Assembly: GCA_036346225.1 (NCBI GenBank)
Contig: JARFIW010000003.1
Coordinates: 1,364,001 to 1,428,000, forward strand
Length of the DNA stretch: 64,000 bases
Origin: Platerodrilus igneus
Lineage: Eukaryota; Arthropoda; Insecta; Coleoptera; Lycidae
Direction: 5' to 3'
Shown here: in pieces, positions 23,189 to 35,340 of the stretch
Layout of the letters: every line of letters starts with the position of its first letter
How positions within the stretch are numbered: the first letter of the stretch is position 1
Made by a program: the position numbers and the translations under genes
Notes under the pieces: model-generated
Database searches by the model: none
What the model saw: the letters and a program-made list of their open reading frames with translations, nothing else
What the model was told of the DNA's origin: nothing

Positions 23189-24637
23189 TTAGGGATAGCG
23201 ACACGTAGGGGTCAAAATAGATTCGGCCGTAGGGAGCCCTCTAGGATCCGGAGGTTCAGGATCAATGTCTGGAGGGTCTAAAGTTTTATCGGGTTTGAGG
23301 TCCTTAATATGCCAAGTACCCAGATCGTTACCAGAATCATCCACTAAGATATAGGTCCAAGGAGAAAGTTTATTTCTAATAGTAAAGGGACCCACATATT
23401 TGGGAGCAAGTTTAGCATTGAAGTAGCGAGTAGCATCCGAAAGAACATAATTGCGTTTCCAAACGCGATCGCCAGGAGGTAAAGTTAAGGGACGACGACG
23501 AAGATCGTAGTGTTTAGCATTCTTCTTGTATGCTAAGGAAAGGCGTTTCGAAATTTCTTCACAAAGTGACTCAAATTTGACTAAGTCAGTATGAGGAATA
23601 GGACGTTCGGGATCCATAAGAACATCATCAGGATCAAGAGGTTTTCCAAAATGATCGCCGTAGAGAACATGCTCACGACCATATAGAGCAAAATACGGGG
23701 AGTAACCAATAACCTCATGTTTAAGCGTTCGAATAGCACAACCAATTTTTGCTAAATTAACGTCCCACCGACGTTGATTATCAGAAACGTAAGAAGAAAT
23801 CATAGTTTTCAGGACTCGATTAATAGGTTCGGCCGGATTCGCCTGAGGATGATAGCGAGCATTAAACAGAATTTTTGTTCGATAAGAATCACAGAGTTTA
23901 GTGAAAATATTACTACGAAATTGTACACCATTGTCCGCAATTAGATACTGAGGAGTACCATACACCAGGAAAATATTTTCCTCAGTGGTTCGAGCAACAG
24001 CAGCGGCCGTAGACCCACGTAGAGGAAAGAAACAAGCATATTTGGTAAAACAATCGGCAACAACTAAAATGAAAGAATTACCTTTAGAGGATCTAGGAAG
24101 AGGTCTGACAATATCAGTACATAGGACTTGCCAAAAACGAGTGGCAGTAGCACGGGGAGACATAAAGCCAGTTGGTTTCTTTTGTTCGACTTTGTGTGCA
24201 GAGCAAATTTTACAACGACGGACGTATCGAGCAACAGCGGCTCTAAGTTTAGGCCAATAGTAGCGCATGGAAATTTTAAAGACAGTTTTGTGGACACCAG
24301 GGTGACCTGAAGTAGGTAGATCATGATTTTCGTATAGACCCCTATTCCGTTGTTCGCTGTGAACTACTAACTTCCAATCGTCTTGAGGAGGTTGGAGCAA
24401 AGACTGTTTAGATTTTACATGTTTATATAGTAATTCGTTTTCCACATGCCAGTTACTGTATAGTTTAGGATTGGAATTAACACGAGTCCGTAGCTTAAGA
24501 TACCAAGGATCCAAAATTGACAGAGTAATAGAAGATTTAGGAAAGTCATCAAATAAGTCAATTTTAGGTACTGAGCGAGATAAGGCATCGGGAACGATGT
24601 TTTCTTTACCTTTACGATGTGAAGTCGTACAGATCAA
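23189..24637 (-). CDS. Integrase region of pol, large gypsy element
   Basis: About 482 codons. The frame opens upstream without ATG (TTG at 24637) at the end of the RNase H linker (HRKGKENIVPDALSRS). The zinc-binding domain has NHDLPTSGHPGVHKT and CKICSAHK. The catalytic core has Asp in VLCTDIVRPL, Asp in LIADNGVQF (about 23930) and Glu in ANPAEPINRV (about 23830); the residue after Glu is Pro where Arg is common. The C-terminal GPY/F module reads KYVGPFTIRNKLSPWTYILV, followed by an acidic, Pro-rich tail (DPPDIDPEPPDPRG). It joins element DNA into the target. It overlaps the upstream frame by 4 bp. The residues normally linking RNase H to this point are missing, so a small deletion probably split one pol frame. 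Confidence 0.9.
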   Translation of the reverse strand: MICTTSHRKGKENIVPDALSRSVPKIDLFDDFPKSSITLSILDPWYLKLRTRVNSNPKLYSNWHVENELLYKHVKSKQSLLQPPQDDWKLVVHSEQRNRGLYENHDLPTSGHPGVHKTVFKISMRYYWPKLRAAVARYVRRCKICSAHKVEQKKPTGFMSPRATATRFWQVLCTDIVRPLPRSSKGNSFILVVADCFTKYACFFPLRGSTAAAVARTTEENIFLVYGTPQYLIADNGVQFRSNIFTKLCDSYRTKILFNARYHPQANPAEPINRVLKTMISSYVSDNQRRWDVNLAKIGCAIRTLKHEVIGYSPYFALYGREHVLYGDHFGKPLDPDDVLMDPERPIPHTDLVKFESLCEEISKRLSLAYKKNAKHYDLRRRPLTLPPGDRVWKRNYVLSDATRYFNAKLAPKYVGPFTIRNKLSPWTYILVDDSGNDLGTWHIKDLKPDKTLDPPDIDPEPPDPRGLPTAESILTPTCRYP

Positions 24638-27600
24638 CGAGCTAAACGACCGTTGGGGCTTTGTAGATTATTCAGCCAGATAAGCGAGTGGTGATCGGTG
24701 ATCACAGTAAAGTGAGAACCCTCGATATAGGGACGAAATTTCTCAATTGCCCAAATAACATCAAGACATTCTTTTTTGGTGGCGCTATAGTTGCGTTCCG
24801 CCTTTTTAAGAGAACAGCTAATGTAGCTAATGACTTTTTCGTCATCACCCTGTTGTTGAGTCAGCACAGCACCCAGACCAAAATCAGAGGCATCGGTCTG
24901 TATAGTAAAGGGCAAAGAAAATTCAGGACAACTCATCACTGGAGCCGTTACCAAGTGTTCTTTCAGCAGCTTAAACGCCTGCTGACATTCCGAAGACCAA
25001 TCAAATTTAGAATTTTTCTTAGTCAAAGCAGTAATTGGAGCAGTAAGAGCAGAAAAATATGGGATAAAGCGACGATACCACGAGCACATACCAACTATGC
25101 GTCGTACTTCAGTTACAGTAGTAGGAGGAGGAAGATTAAGAATGGCCGAAACTTTTTCTGGGTCAACATGGAGTCCATGACGATTTACTACGTATCCCAG
25201 ATAACGGAGTTCCGGTCGGCATATAATGCATTTATCTCTGCGAAGAGTAAGACCTGCAGAATTTAAACGAAAAAGCACTTTCTGTAGTACCACCAAATGT
25301 TGTTCGAAAGTAGGGGTAGCGATGATCACATCATCTAAGTATGCGAAACAGAAAGGTTCAAGATCAGCACCAAGCACACGATCTATAAGTCGCTGAAATG
25401 TCGCTGGAGAATTATGAAGACCAAATGGCATTTTAGTAAACTGGTATAAACCTCTACCAGGCACCGTAAATGCAGTAATCGCCTTAGAATTAGAAGAAAG
25501 AGGTATTTGCCAATAAGCAGAGCGAATGTCCAAAATAGTTAAGAATTTTGCGTCTCTAAGACGGTCTAGAATCGTAGAAATATAGGGACGGGGATAGGCA
25601 TCTTTTTCTGTAACCTCATTGACCTTTCTAAAATTGATACAGAAACTATATGTGCCATCTTTCTTAGGCACCATAACAATAGGGCTAGACCAAGCGCTAT
25701 TAGATGGTTCTACAACACCACTTTCTAGCATCTCATCCAGAGCTTGATTGACATGTCGAAGTACCGTAGGGGACATGGGATAATATCGTTGCTTGATAGG
25801 ACTAGATGTAGCACGGATCTGATGTTCAATGAGATTAGTACAGCCCAAAGGTAAAGTATCATCTTTAGGAAACATCTGTTGGACTATACGAGACAATTCG
25901 GATTGTTGCATGATCGACAGATCGGACAGAGCATTGATCTGACTGATCGAGACAGTAGAAGAAGAACCGAAAGTCCATTGACGCGTTCGAAAATCTGGGA
26001 CAACACCCATAGATTTCCAGAAGTCAATGCCTAAGATCAGAGACTGAGAAATAGAAGGAACGACTAGGACGTCAAGAAGAATAGTTTTATTTTCGACCGA
26101 CATGGGTAAAGTAAGTGACCCGAGAATGTCACAAGCTTGACCATTGGCTACCGTACAGCTGTGGATCTCCGTTTGGGACAAAGGCAAAGAAAGAGAATAG
26201 AGAATATCCCAACCAGGACCACCAATAATAGTACGAGAAGCGCCAGAATCAAGCAAACCCTTAAATTCGATGTCGAAAATAGTAACAGTAAGATAAGGTC
26301 TGTCGTCCTCACGAGAACTAGCTAAAATAAAATCCAGAACATATTTAGATCGGTCATCAAGACCAGAGAAAGGATTTTCCGAGGAAATAATAGGTACCGA
26401 GACAACTGTAGAAGGGATCGGGTCGGTTTCTCGGCTTAGCGACTCGATCGGTAGTTTAAAATTCTTGTTACAACTCGTACAATTGGTACAGGTAACATTA
26501 GGTTTACCACAACCATAGCAATGAAGTATTTGAGGTTTAGTACAGGAAGGAGACTTGTGTCCTCGTTGGCCACAGTTCCAACAGGTAACGGAAGAATTAG
26601 AAATATTTTTAGGAGCATCACCTGCACCAGGTGTAAATGTTTTCGAGGTAGTAACACCAGAATGGGGAGGGACATAAGCAGAAGTAAGTTTGCTGCGGAC
26701 CGCAGAACCTGTATAAGCTAAGTCAGGCTCTAGGAGTTGAGAAAAGTTCAGAGCAGGAGGAGACTTGAAATTATCGACTTGTATTTTGCGCTGTTCTAGT
26801 CTGCGACCTACACGCAAAAGTTCCGTAATAGTATTCACATCAAGCAAAGCTAATTTGGTTTGGTAAAAAGGGGTAAGATTTGGTAAAATAATTTCGAGTT
26901 TCTGTGGTTCAGAGAGGGAGATTGTTAGACGAGCAAATAAATTTTCCATCGTAGCTAAATATACACCAATAGACTCTGAGGGACCCATAGTACGTTGCTT
27001 TATTTCCTCTAAAAGTTTTTCGTTGTAATTAACGGGTTGAAATTCTTCCCTTAATAGTCGAATAACATCTTGCCAATTAGTTAGGGATTTTCTATGCGCT
27101 CTGAATAAAATTAAAGCTTTTCCCGAAAGTAAGTCTGATGCCGAAGAAAATAGTTGAGAAGCAGAAACGTTGTGTGCCGAGCATAATTCGTCCACGCGTA
27201 ATAGAAATGCATTTAAAGACATACGGTCATCACCAGAAAATTTTAAGTCCCATTTAGACACCAGCTGTCCATAACCAGACGTAGCAATTGATTTAGAAAT
27301 AGATATAGGTATAGGTAATTCATCAGAAGATTCAGCAGAAGTAAGATCATCCTCAGTATCAGTAGTAGTCGGATTAATAGTAGCCGTAGAAACAAGTGGT
27401 ACCCTAGGTGAAGTGGAAGAACGTCTAAAGCGACGGTATAATCTATCGCAATCACTGCGTATATTACTAACACATAGCAACAACTTTCGCTGTATTACTG
27501 TTTCAGCGTCAGAAGTAACATTCATGCGTTGGATTCTCCCTTTGAGATGCATAGCAAGGCTAATAATACGTTTGCGGTCGGCAGTTGAAATATCACCATT

Positions 27601-27843
27601 AAAATCTTTACTCTTCGTAGTTAATTCAGTTAAACCTTCAGTCACGGCTTTATTATCAGTCTGAAAATCGATACCAGATTTAAGTGGACTTAGAGTTTCA
27701 GAAGATTCCATTTTCAAAATATTCCTAAAGGATTTACGAAGTTCGGATACAGGTACCTTTGCATCGAACCCACGAGAACCGACTTCATATTTGAGTTCAG
27801 CTTCATGTAAACGATCAACTTTTAATTTCCAATAGTCCCCCAT
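24634..27843 (-). CDS. gag-protease-RT-RNase H polyprotein, large gypsy element
   Basis: The first ATG is at 27843 (MGDYWKLKVDRLHEAELKYE); the frame extends 13 codons further upstream without ATG. Gag capsid is followed by a zinc knuckle CWNCGQRGHKSPSC (about 26570) and a second Cys-rich motif CYGCGKPNVTCTNC. Protease has LLDSGASRTIIGG (about 26240). RT has YSFCINFRKVNEVTEKDAYP, LDIRSAYWQIPLS, MPFGLHNSPATFQ and YLDD (about 25335). RNase H has QTDASDFGLGAVL (about 24890) and ATKKECLDVIWAIEKFRPYI. All key residues are in place across about 1070 codons. The frame ends in NGRLAR followed by TGA, just short of the usual linker to integrase. Gag and pol are fused in one frame here. Confidence 0.95.
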   Translation of the reverse strand: MGDYWKLKVDRLHEAELKYEVGSRGFDAKVPVSELRKSFRNILKMESSETLSPLKSGIDFQTDNKAVTEGLTELTTKSKDFNGDISTADRKRIISLAMHLKGRIQRMNVTSDAETVIQRKLLLCVSNIRSDCDRLYRRFRRSSTSPRVPLVSTATINPTTTDTEDDLTSAESSDELPIPISISKSIATSGYGQLVSKWDLKFSGDDRMSLNAFLLRVDELCSAHNVSASQLFSSASDLLSGKALILFRAHRKSLTNWQDVIRLLREEFQPVNYNEKLLEEIKQRTMGPSESIGVYLATMENLFARLTISLSEPQKLEIILPNLTPFYQTKLALLDVNTITELLRVGRRLEQRKIQVDNFKSPPALNFSQLLEPDLAYTGSAVRSKLTSAYVPPHSGVTTSKTFTPGAGDAPKNISNSSVTCWNCGQRGHKSPSCTKPQILHCYGCGKPNVTCTNCTSCNKNFKLPIESLSRETDPIPSTVVSVPIISSENPFSGLDDRSKYVLDFILASSREDDRPYLTVTIFDIEFKGLLDSGASRTIIGGPGWDILYSLSLPLSQTEIHSCTVANGQACDILGSLTLPMSVENKTILLDVLVVPSISQSLILGIDFWKSMGVVPDFRTRQWTFGSSSTVSISQINALSDLSIMQQSELSRIVQQMFPKDDTLPLGCTNLIEHQIRATSSPIKQRYYPMSPTVLRHVNQALDEMLESGVVEPSNSAWSSPIVMVPKKDGTYSFCINFRKVNEVTEKDAYPRPYISTILDRLRDAKFLTILDIRSAYWQIPLSSNSKAITAFTVPGRGLYQFTKMPFGLHNSPATFQRLIDRVLGADLEPFCFAYLDDVIIATPTFEQHLVVLQKVLFRLNSAGLTLRRDKCIICRPELRYLGYVVNRHGLHVDPEKVSAILNLPPPTTVTEVRRIVGMCSWYRRFIPYFSALTAPITALTKKNSKFDWSSECQQAFKLLKEHLVTAPVMSCPEFSLPFTIQTDASDFGLGAVLTQQQGDDEKVISYISCSLKKAERNYSATKKECLDVIWAIEKFRPYIEGSHFTVITDHHSLIWLNNLQSPNGRLAR

Positions 27844-27985
27844 TACTACAGAATCAACCAACACCCAAATATTTAAAGACACAAAAACGAATTATTAGGC
27901 TTGTTCGATAGAGAAACTAAATTAACGAAATAACTAAATACTAAACAAAATCCAGTTCAAACGAGAAGGAAGAAAAAAATAATTT

Positions 27986-28006
27986 CGAGCCCCCCGTTGG
28001 GCGCCA
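27986..28006 (-). promoter_or_regulatory. Primer binding site
   Basis: On the element strand TGGCGCCCAACG followed by GGGGGGCTCG begins 7 bp after the 5' LTR, the place and form of a tRNA-complementary primer site. I do not assign the tRNA. The second gypsy element has a related site at 44122-44146. Confidence 0.7.
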
Positions 28007-28013
28007 AAATTTC

Positions 28014-29553
28014 TGTTACGTTACTTCGAGGCAGTCACGTTGGGTGCAAAATTTATGCTACGTTGGGTCGTAGCCGTACGTAACACCAAGAAAATCAAAG
28101 AAATGACCGGGGTCAATCGGAGATTAGGGGGGGGGTTGTAGAAAGCAGACCAACATACAATGTACGCGGCCGTAAGGAGTTAGTAACAATACCTGCAATA
28201 AAAAAAATTAGTCCTGCAAACCTGAAATAAAGAAAAAGCATAGCATGCTGATCGAGCATAGATTGTTCAGTACTTTGTAGAATGTAAAAAAAAACTGTTT
28301 AGATAATCTATATAATATAACAACGGTAAAAGCAATACAAAAATTTTTAGTACAAAGTGAGGTAATATTGGGGAGTAGCAGAAACGTTTCTTCACACACC
28401 AATTAAACATAGATCAGACAAAATTTTAATTGAAGTGTGGGATTCACGATGTCCGGCACTAACGCAGCACTTCACCCTTGACGGTGAGGGTGTTGATAGA
28501 ACATATCACACGTTACCCTAATCACACCTACGTATTTCACTGGTGTTAGCAGCAGACATTATCACGCGACGGAACTATGTAGCATTGATAAATTTCTTGT
28601 TAATTCTATTTCCTGAGACAATAATTTCGAAATATTTTGTAGCACTAGTTTAATTTCAACTGGGACCAAATGTATATTATTTTCATAAACATCCAAAAAG
28701 CAGTGAGAAACTTCGACCAATACCTTTGTAAACCGGTAATCGGTTATATTTCGCAAATAACGAAATTTGCGTAAGCAATGATCCATTTTAGATACTTTGG
28801 GGTTGGAAAATTCAGTAACTACAGTATCAACTGTATTTGGATAATCCAAAGTATGCACTACTCTGATAAAAAAAAGAAAAGGACCGCAAAACTAGATCGC
28901 ACACACAGTTTAAATATCAAAAGACAAAGCACCAACAAAAAAACACAATTAGTAAAGCACGCGTAATCACTAAGTCCGTCCGTCAATGTTCCATAACAAG
29001 CACGTGCGGTCGAGTAAACCCGTTCGCCTATAAAGCATCTTTCCTTCAAAGGAATCAGAACTACACCCTCTACAGTTAATAAACAACTTTTATATCACAA
29101 GAAAAACAACTAAAATCGTGTCGTGCTTGTTCATGAACCATTCGAAAAATCATGCCGCATTAATTCTCACTATTTTCAAAGCAAAACGGAAAGCAGTATT
29201 TTTACCGTAATTAATATATAGGAACAAAGAACAAACTACAACTGCTCATCTGTTTATATCAACTCGTTGCTATTACAACCTCTTATCGTTACGTTATCTA
29301 GACTTGTATATCCACATAAGGAACAAAATTTATATCCACGGCAAGACAAGAACGATGCAATCCACTCATTATAATACGACGCATTCACCTAAGGATGTTT
29401 CAATCTCGATCACCTAACCACACTATCGAACTGTAGAGAGTGAAAGTCGATAATCGCGTAATATAATATAAAGGGATTATTCGCAAACGTGCAGAAATGT
29501 GTTTACGAATTGAGTATAGCGTAAAATGTTAAACTACAAAAATGCACGTTACA
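28014..29553 (-). repeat. 5' LTR of large gypsy element (1540 bp)
   Basis: Begins TGTTACGTTACTTCGAGGCA and ends ATGCACGTTACA in plus-strand reading. It should contain the promoter for the minus-strand genomic transcript. It lacks two segments present in the 3' LTR. Confidence 0.93.
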
Positions 29554-29557
29554 AACC

Positions 29558-32500
29558 TTAATAATGTTTTTATAACCGCATTATGTTTGCGCCAATTATA
29601 ATTAAACATATTATTACCATAAATATAATTTAGTTATGGTATGTTTGGCATAACCCATGTTCTATTTTTGTATTGTAAACCGATCATAAGATCCATCCGT
29701 AATATTGCTCATGAATGGGCGCAGTATTATTTTGTTCGGGCTTACTTGCTAATCATATTAATATTATAGTAATAACAAGCTATTTACAACAATCATAATA
29801 TTGTCAACTACAACATTTAATGAAAGGTAGTATGGTTGACATAATTATAATTTGTGCGTAATCATTATAATATTCTAATAACAATAATGTGTTTCTGGCC
29901 ATCATAATTCGGTTAGAGTTGCACACATTATGAGATCATCGCAGTTATGTATGTCCTTTTGTTCGTTAGCAGTATAAAGTGCTTTCCGTGATTTTTGGCT
30001 ACATTCAAAGATAAGTATTAGAACATTTTTGGTTGCTACCTTTTATTATTTTTATTTGAACTAGCATACTAATTGTTTTAAGACTTAACCACAAGTACCA
30101 TAAAGCACAGCTCTTCCGATTATTATTGATATCACGGTTTGCTAAATAATGCTCATTTTATTCAACGTCATTGAATCCGTTTATAATCAGTTTTTGTCTG
30201 GTGGTCAACGAGTTAAATAATAGTGTTACAACTCTTGTAGGAAACACCGAAAGGAACTAAAAAATGTCGTTTTCTCAGTTTGTTTCTTTTAAAGTAAGAT
30301 ACGAATAAAATTGTTTTGTTTTTAAAGCATATGTACTATTTTATACGTTAATTTGATTGCAATGTCCTATAAAGCAGTGTCATTAATTTTAACATGGGTC
30401 TGAATATGTTTAACACACTATACTTATACTTATAATTATTCTGGCTCGAGGTGGTAATTTTTAGGAAAAGTTACATGAACAAGTTTTTTTGACGGTATCA
30501 TACAGATCCTGTAAATCACTAATAAAAGTAATTTATGAAGAAAGTTTAAAATACGATGCTGTAAAAGACAAACTTGTACAAGCATTTGGACTAACAAAAG
30601 ACCCAGTTCTAAAACTGGTGCCAGTTTAGAATTGGAAGATAACAATGCTACTGATTATATTTTGCAATATTCGTCTAATTGGGATTTTGTTTTGTATGTA
30701 TAAGGTACTTTAGATGTCAAACATATTGTGTATGACATTTTTTGTTTTTACATTGTTAGAGGTTGTCGTAACGCATGCGAATGTGTATTTTAAATTTTAA
30801 AACTGGTACTGTACTGTTGAAATAAATGTATGTGTTTTACTGAAACACAAGAATTTATACATGTGAATGAATAGATTTCAAGGTACTAAACCACCAAAAT
30901 ATACTACATTTTACGGAATTATTCACTACACCTTCAACTAGTAAAGGCTCTGTGGAAGTTATAAATCCAAATGCACTTTTAAGTTACCAAAATCTGAACT
31001 TATCAGAGGATATTCTCAATTTTTACCAATTTAAACACAAAAAAGGTACCATTTTTTTAAAAAATTTTTAACTTCAAGCCTGCATAATTTTTCCTTTTAT
31101 GACTTACAACAATATATTCAGTTCAATATTAGAATGTTATTAAATCCTATAAAATAACAAAATTCTAAATAATTTTAGAATAATATTAAGTAAAGCAATT
31201 ATAAAGTAAATTTTGGATATGAATCAGCAAAAGAAGTGAGTGTTTATTCATAAGGTGCGCCTTGAGGATAGACCAACTTTAATAAAATATTTGTTTAACT
31301 GGTTTTTGACCATAATGTGAAATTATACTGAATATTTCAGTCTACTTTCGATATGCTTTTTGTAGTAATGTTAGCTATTCGCATGTTAAAATTAATTATA
31401 AATAATAAAGCTAATTCATTTTTAGACTTCAAAAATCTGGTTTTGAAGATTTAACTAACCTAGTTGTTAAGGTGTGTGCCATGGAAACTGAATCAATTTA
31501 CTACAGAAAATTCTGTAGTGGAATATTAGCAACTGGGAAATTATGAGATGCATATAACAATTACTGTGTAACATATAAATTTTCTGTAAATTTGTTCATT
31601 GACTTTAGCGCGATGCATCTGTTATTTTAATTGTTATCTAACAACATTTATATAATTCATTCAGTCATGATTGCATATTTAATAACCAATAAACTCCCAA
31701 AGCACGCTTTAATTCAAATTACACCTAAAATCTACTACATACTACATATTCCTTACTGATAACACTTAAATATACAACTTGTTAACGTGTTCCTACATCT
31801 TAAAGTATCTAAGATTTCAAATTGTTCCGACGATTGGCGATCGTTGGTCACTTTTCGTTTCTTAGTTGAACTGGAAGGTCGCTCCGTGTTGAAAACTTTC
31901 AACATGTGCAGGAAAATCAAGTTTTCCTGCCGAAGACGTCGTAATAGACGGTCAGACTAGTAAAAGTTGTCCATGACAACTAATGTAGAAATGTAGTGTA
32001 TAAATCCCTTTGCGAACGGTTTGTATAAATGAGTATGCATACGAAATTAATTATTTTATTATAGTGCAACTTTGATACCGTACAACTTTGCAACCATGAA
32101 ATTTTGAATTTTAAAACTTTGAAGCTTTGGAATGTTAAAACTTCTATAACTCTGGAAATGTGGATGGTCTTGTAATAATTTAGAAGTAATTTCACTTAAA
32201 TTTATGGAACTCGTTTAGAAGGTAAATCAATAAACTACTGTGATCCACACGTGGCCGACGTCGCTATGTAACCAGCGTGTTCTACTGATGCACAGGTCGA
32301 TTGAAGGTTACAGGTCATTGCCACTGTCGGTAAGAAAGTATTAGTTTCTAAAATAATGCTGACGTTACAAAGTCCATTGCGTAAATTTTGCATGCAATGA
32401 TATGCTTTTGAAACTTGTTTTACATTACGTTGCTGTATGCAATTTATTATGACTTGTGTAAATGTTTTGTCAATTAATTTTCAAAAGATCCTGTTGTAAA

Positions 32501-33590
32501 GTATAAAGTACAATGAGTACTATAACCTATTTCTAATTAATAGTGTGTTCAATTTAAAATATCATATCTCACCGATTGTACAGGTGTAGATATACTTCGT
32601 TAGTTATCTTGTTTATGAAGAATTTAAATACTAATATGTTAAGTTATAACACCTGAATGCTATATGATGAAAATTGGAACGTAAAGTAATCTGTCAATTA
32701 TTGATTTTTACCAAAAGTTAAATAAGAAATATTTAAACATTGTGAGGCGCGTAGCGCTACAATGACTACTTTATAAAAATATATAATGTCCATAATTAAA
32801 TATCTGACTTAGAAATCACTTTCATAGGAATTGAACTTTATTTATTACTGTTATTTACTATGATGCTATTTACTTTTCTTAAAAGAGAATACAGAATTAT
32901 TTTTATTGGACTTCAGTTCATTTTTCAGTAATATTAAATTTTCCAAATTTTGTACGCTGTTTACAAAGTAAACTTATCCGAAAGAGTATCATGATAGTAG
33001 AGACAATCGAACTTAATTCAAAGATTCTATATTCATACTGATCCGTAATATATATAGGGTGTCTATGTGGTAGAAACTATGTTTCAGAGTCACCCCACTC
33101 ATTGTTAGATCCTTGAAGAAGACGAACAGATGTAAGTATGATATATGTGACAATCAAACTTTGTATTTAAAGTGGTTTATGATAATATAGGTTTCCAAAT
33201 TTTCCTTGAAGCAAATTCTTTCAGTCAGTTGCTTTATAAAAAATTTAGGTGGCGTCCTTTATTCTGCTTCTTTCAACTCAAATATACCCACTGACCCAAT
33301 CTCATGCGACGGTGGGCCAAATAACCCAGTTAGCTAAATGTCTTAAGAGTGTTCTTTTACTATAAGCCAATTTCCATCCAAACCTTACCCTGGGCTTGAT
33401 ACAAGTACATAAGAATTCTCGATAGATAATGTCAATCTACCACAATTCATTGTGGAATAGATTGATAGAAAAAATACAGATAAGAACAGTACAAAATTAG
33501 CAAAAATTGGAATTATTAGAAGACGGTTAAGGACATTCAGTTTTAAAACATCTCGAATTTGGATAGTGTTAGCAATTCTCTATTACACTA
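29558..33590. other. Long stretch without recognised gene
   Basis: About 4 kb of AT-rich DNA. Short frames exist (for example 30436-30645 and 31980-32195, both minus), but none shows a known motif. A plus-strand stretch at 30520-30630 (EESLKYDAVKDKLVQAFGLTK after stops) and one at 30900-31030 could be protein relics; I cannot name them. Confidence 0.5.
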
Positions 33591-33599
33591 TGCACTTAG

Positions 33600-35335
33600 T
33601 TTACTATTATAATTGTAGATGACCAAAATAGTGCAAAAGTTTTCAAAGATTGACAAACCATTGCTATAGTTGAAGACATATCAAAAAAGTAGAAAAATGC
33701 TTGTCAATTGTGGAAAGATCTTCTTTTGTCCGATATCTCATCCGCTGACTACATAAAAATCCCTGCTCTTGAAGGATATAAATTAATAAATTATCTAACT
33801 TAATTTTGACTTAAAAATTTAATTTTCATACTTTCAGTATTCTATTGACGTTGAGTCATTATACGGACAATCACTATACTTCGAAATTTCTGAACAATAA
33901 AAGCAATCCTTGAAAAAGGAAAAACGAGCAGTCATAAGAAGGTTGAGAAGATTCTGTGGACAACTAACGTCAATAAAGATAGTTTGCAATTTACATACAT
34001 GCCAACATTTTTTGGATATACATAAAAATTATTTCTTTGATTGTCTTTCCTTTTCTTCTACCAACCACAAACTTAAAAAATTGCTTGTTTTTGAGTTTAT
34101 CAGAAGCAGATTATGCCTATCGGAATTTTATAACACACTACACAGGCAACATTCAACCAAAATTTATTCTGCTAGGCTTACCACTAGAACTAATGACACT
34201 GACTGTAGATCATATAAAGTGCACTATTCCTCAACAAAAAATTAAAAAGGGTTTGGTAAATGTCATGAGACTATTTCTAACCTTAAATTTGGAATATCCC
34301 AGAGAAAGCATCAAGGTCTTGATATTTTTACAAAAATTATATTTAAAATTGAAACCATATACAATAATCAAGATTCGGCCATAGTTACTTTAGACAACAA
34401 TTAAAAAATTTAATTAGTATACGTAATATGTATCTCACAAACTATATGTGTTACCATAATTGTTGTGAAGTGGTTACTTCTTTAGTACACATTAAATTAA
34501 AATCTAGAGAAATTACACGATTGCCTTGTGTAATATGTAAAAGGGTTTATAATAGCATTTATTATTATAAAGTCCACATTAAACAACATGTCCCCTCAAA
34601 AAAATTAAAACCACCACAATAGCTGACTTGGAATATCAAAATGAAATACTTCTGCATGATACACAACAAATTACTAATGTTGAAACGCAAAATGAAGCAT
34701 GTCAGTTTGAGAGACAACAAAATAACTTAAGTTGTAATTATTCAATTGTAAATAATATAAAATCTTTCAAAAATGAAATTGAATCAAATTTTTCGAGTTT
34801 TATGTTTAAATGTTATGCTAAGGGAACTGGTTATTCGAAAAATATTGTATAGAAGTTATAAACGATTTTAAAACATTTATCTTCTACAAATAAATGTTGT
34901 CAACAAGAACACTATCTTCAATTACAGAATGAAATTTCTGATTTTCTCGATCATGTGTTTATAAATGGGATTCTTCAATCTGAATATAACATCTCAAAAT
35001 AATTGGAATATGCAGTGTCATATACAACTATAACTATACATATTGCAAATAAAGAGTTTCGAATACTGGCTAATTTAATAAAATTGAAAAAAGTTTCAAA
35101 CATTTTAAAATCAGTGTCTATACCAGAGCTGTTTCCCAAATTGTTTAACATAACTGACTTCCTATCAGATATAATCATTTACATATATCAAACTAGCAAA
35201 CAGAACAATGATTATATTTACAACTATATGCAGCCACAAGCGTTCAAAGAAAAATGTCAACAAATTAAAAAATATGAAGATGCCATTTATCTGCCACTGT
35301 TTGCATATTTTGAAGTAAATAACACTTTAGGGTAA
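33600..35335 (+). pseudogene. N-terminal half of a decayed C2H2-type ORF family
   Basis: Several plus-strand frames in a row. 33910-34245 and 34037-34384 overlap in different frames (KEKRAVIRRLRRFCGQL; SEADYAYRNFITHYTGNIQ and LPLELMTLTVDHIKCTIP). 34428-34622 has a C2H2-like finger CVICKRVYNSIYYYKVHIKQH. 34628-34852 and 35003-35335 continue (SFMFKCYAKGTGYSKNIV; LQNEISDFLDHVFI; SIPELFPKLFNITDFLSDII) and end in LPLFAYFEVNNTLG. I recall uncharacterised multi-copy animal proteins with a C2H2 N-terminus and a NNPLGS-like motif in this order; they look transposon-derived, but I cannot name the family. Multiple stops and shifts make it non-functional. Confidence 0.5.
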
Positions 35336-35340
35336 CAAGC

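Larger units (their letters stand above)
20659..29553 (-). mobile_element. Large Ty3/gypsy LTR retrotransposon, nearly complete
   Basis: The LTRs at 20659-22428 and 28014-29553 share TGTTACG...CGTTACA ends, and a 4-bp duplication AACC flanks the element (20655-20658 and 29554-29557). Coding strand is minus. Order from 29553: 5' LTR, primer site (27986-28006), gag-protease-RT-RNase H (27843-24634), integrase (24637-23189), a 750-bp segment with an antisense ORF (22623-23027), polypurine tract (22429-22440), 3' LTR. Total about 8.9 kb. Frames of over 1000 and 480 codons and closely matching LTRs indicate a recent insertion. Confidence 0.95.

Noticed and set aside
24688..25266. 192-codon plus-strand frame opposite RT/RNase H
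   Set aside because: Shadow of a conserved pol region; no independent similarity.
30436..30645. Leu-rich 69-codon minus-strand frame
   Set aside because: Low complexity and no neighbouring signals; its plus strand looks more like a protein relic, but is broken.
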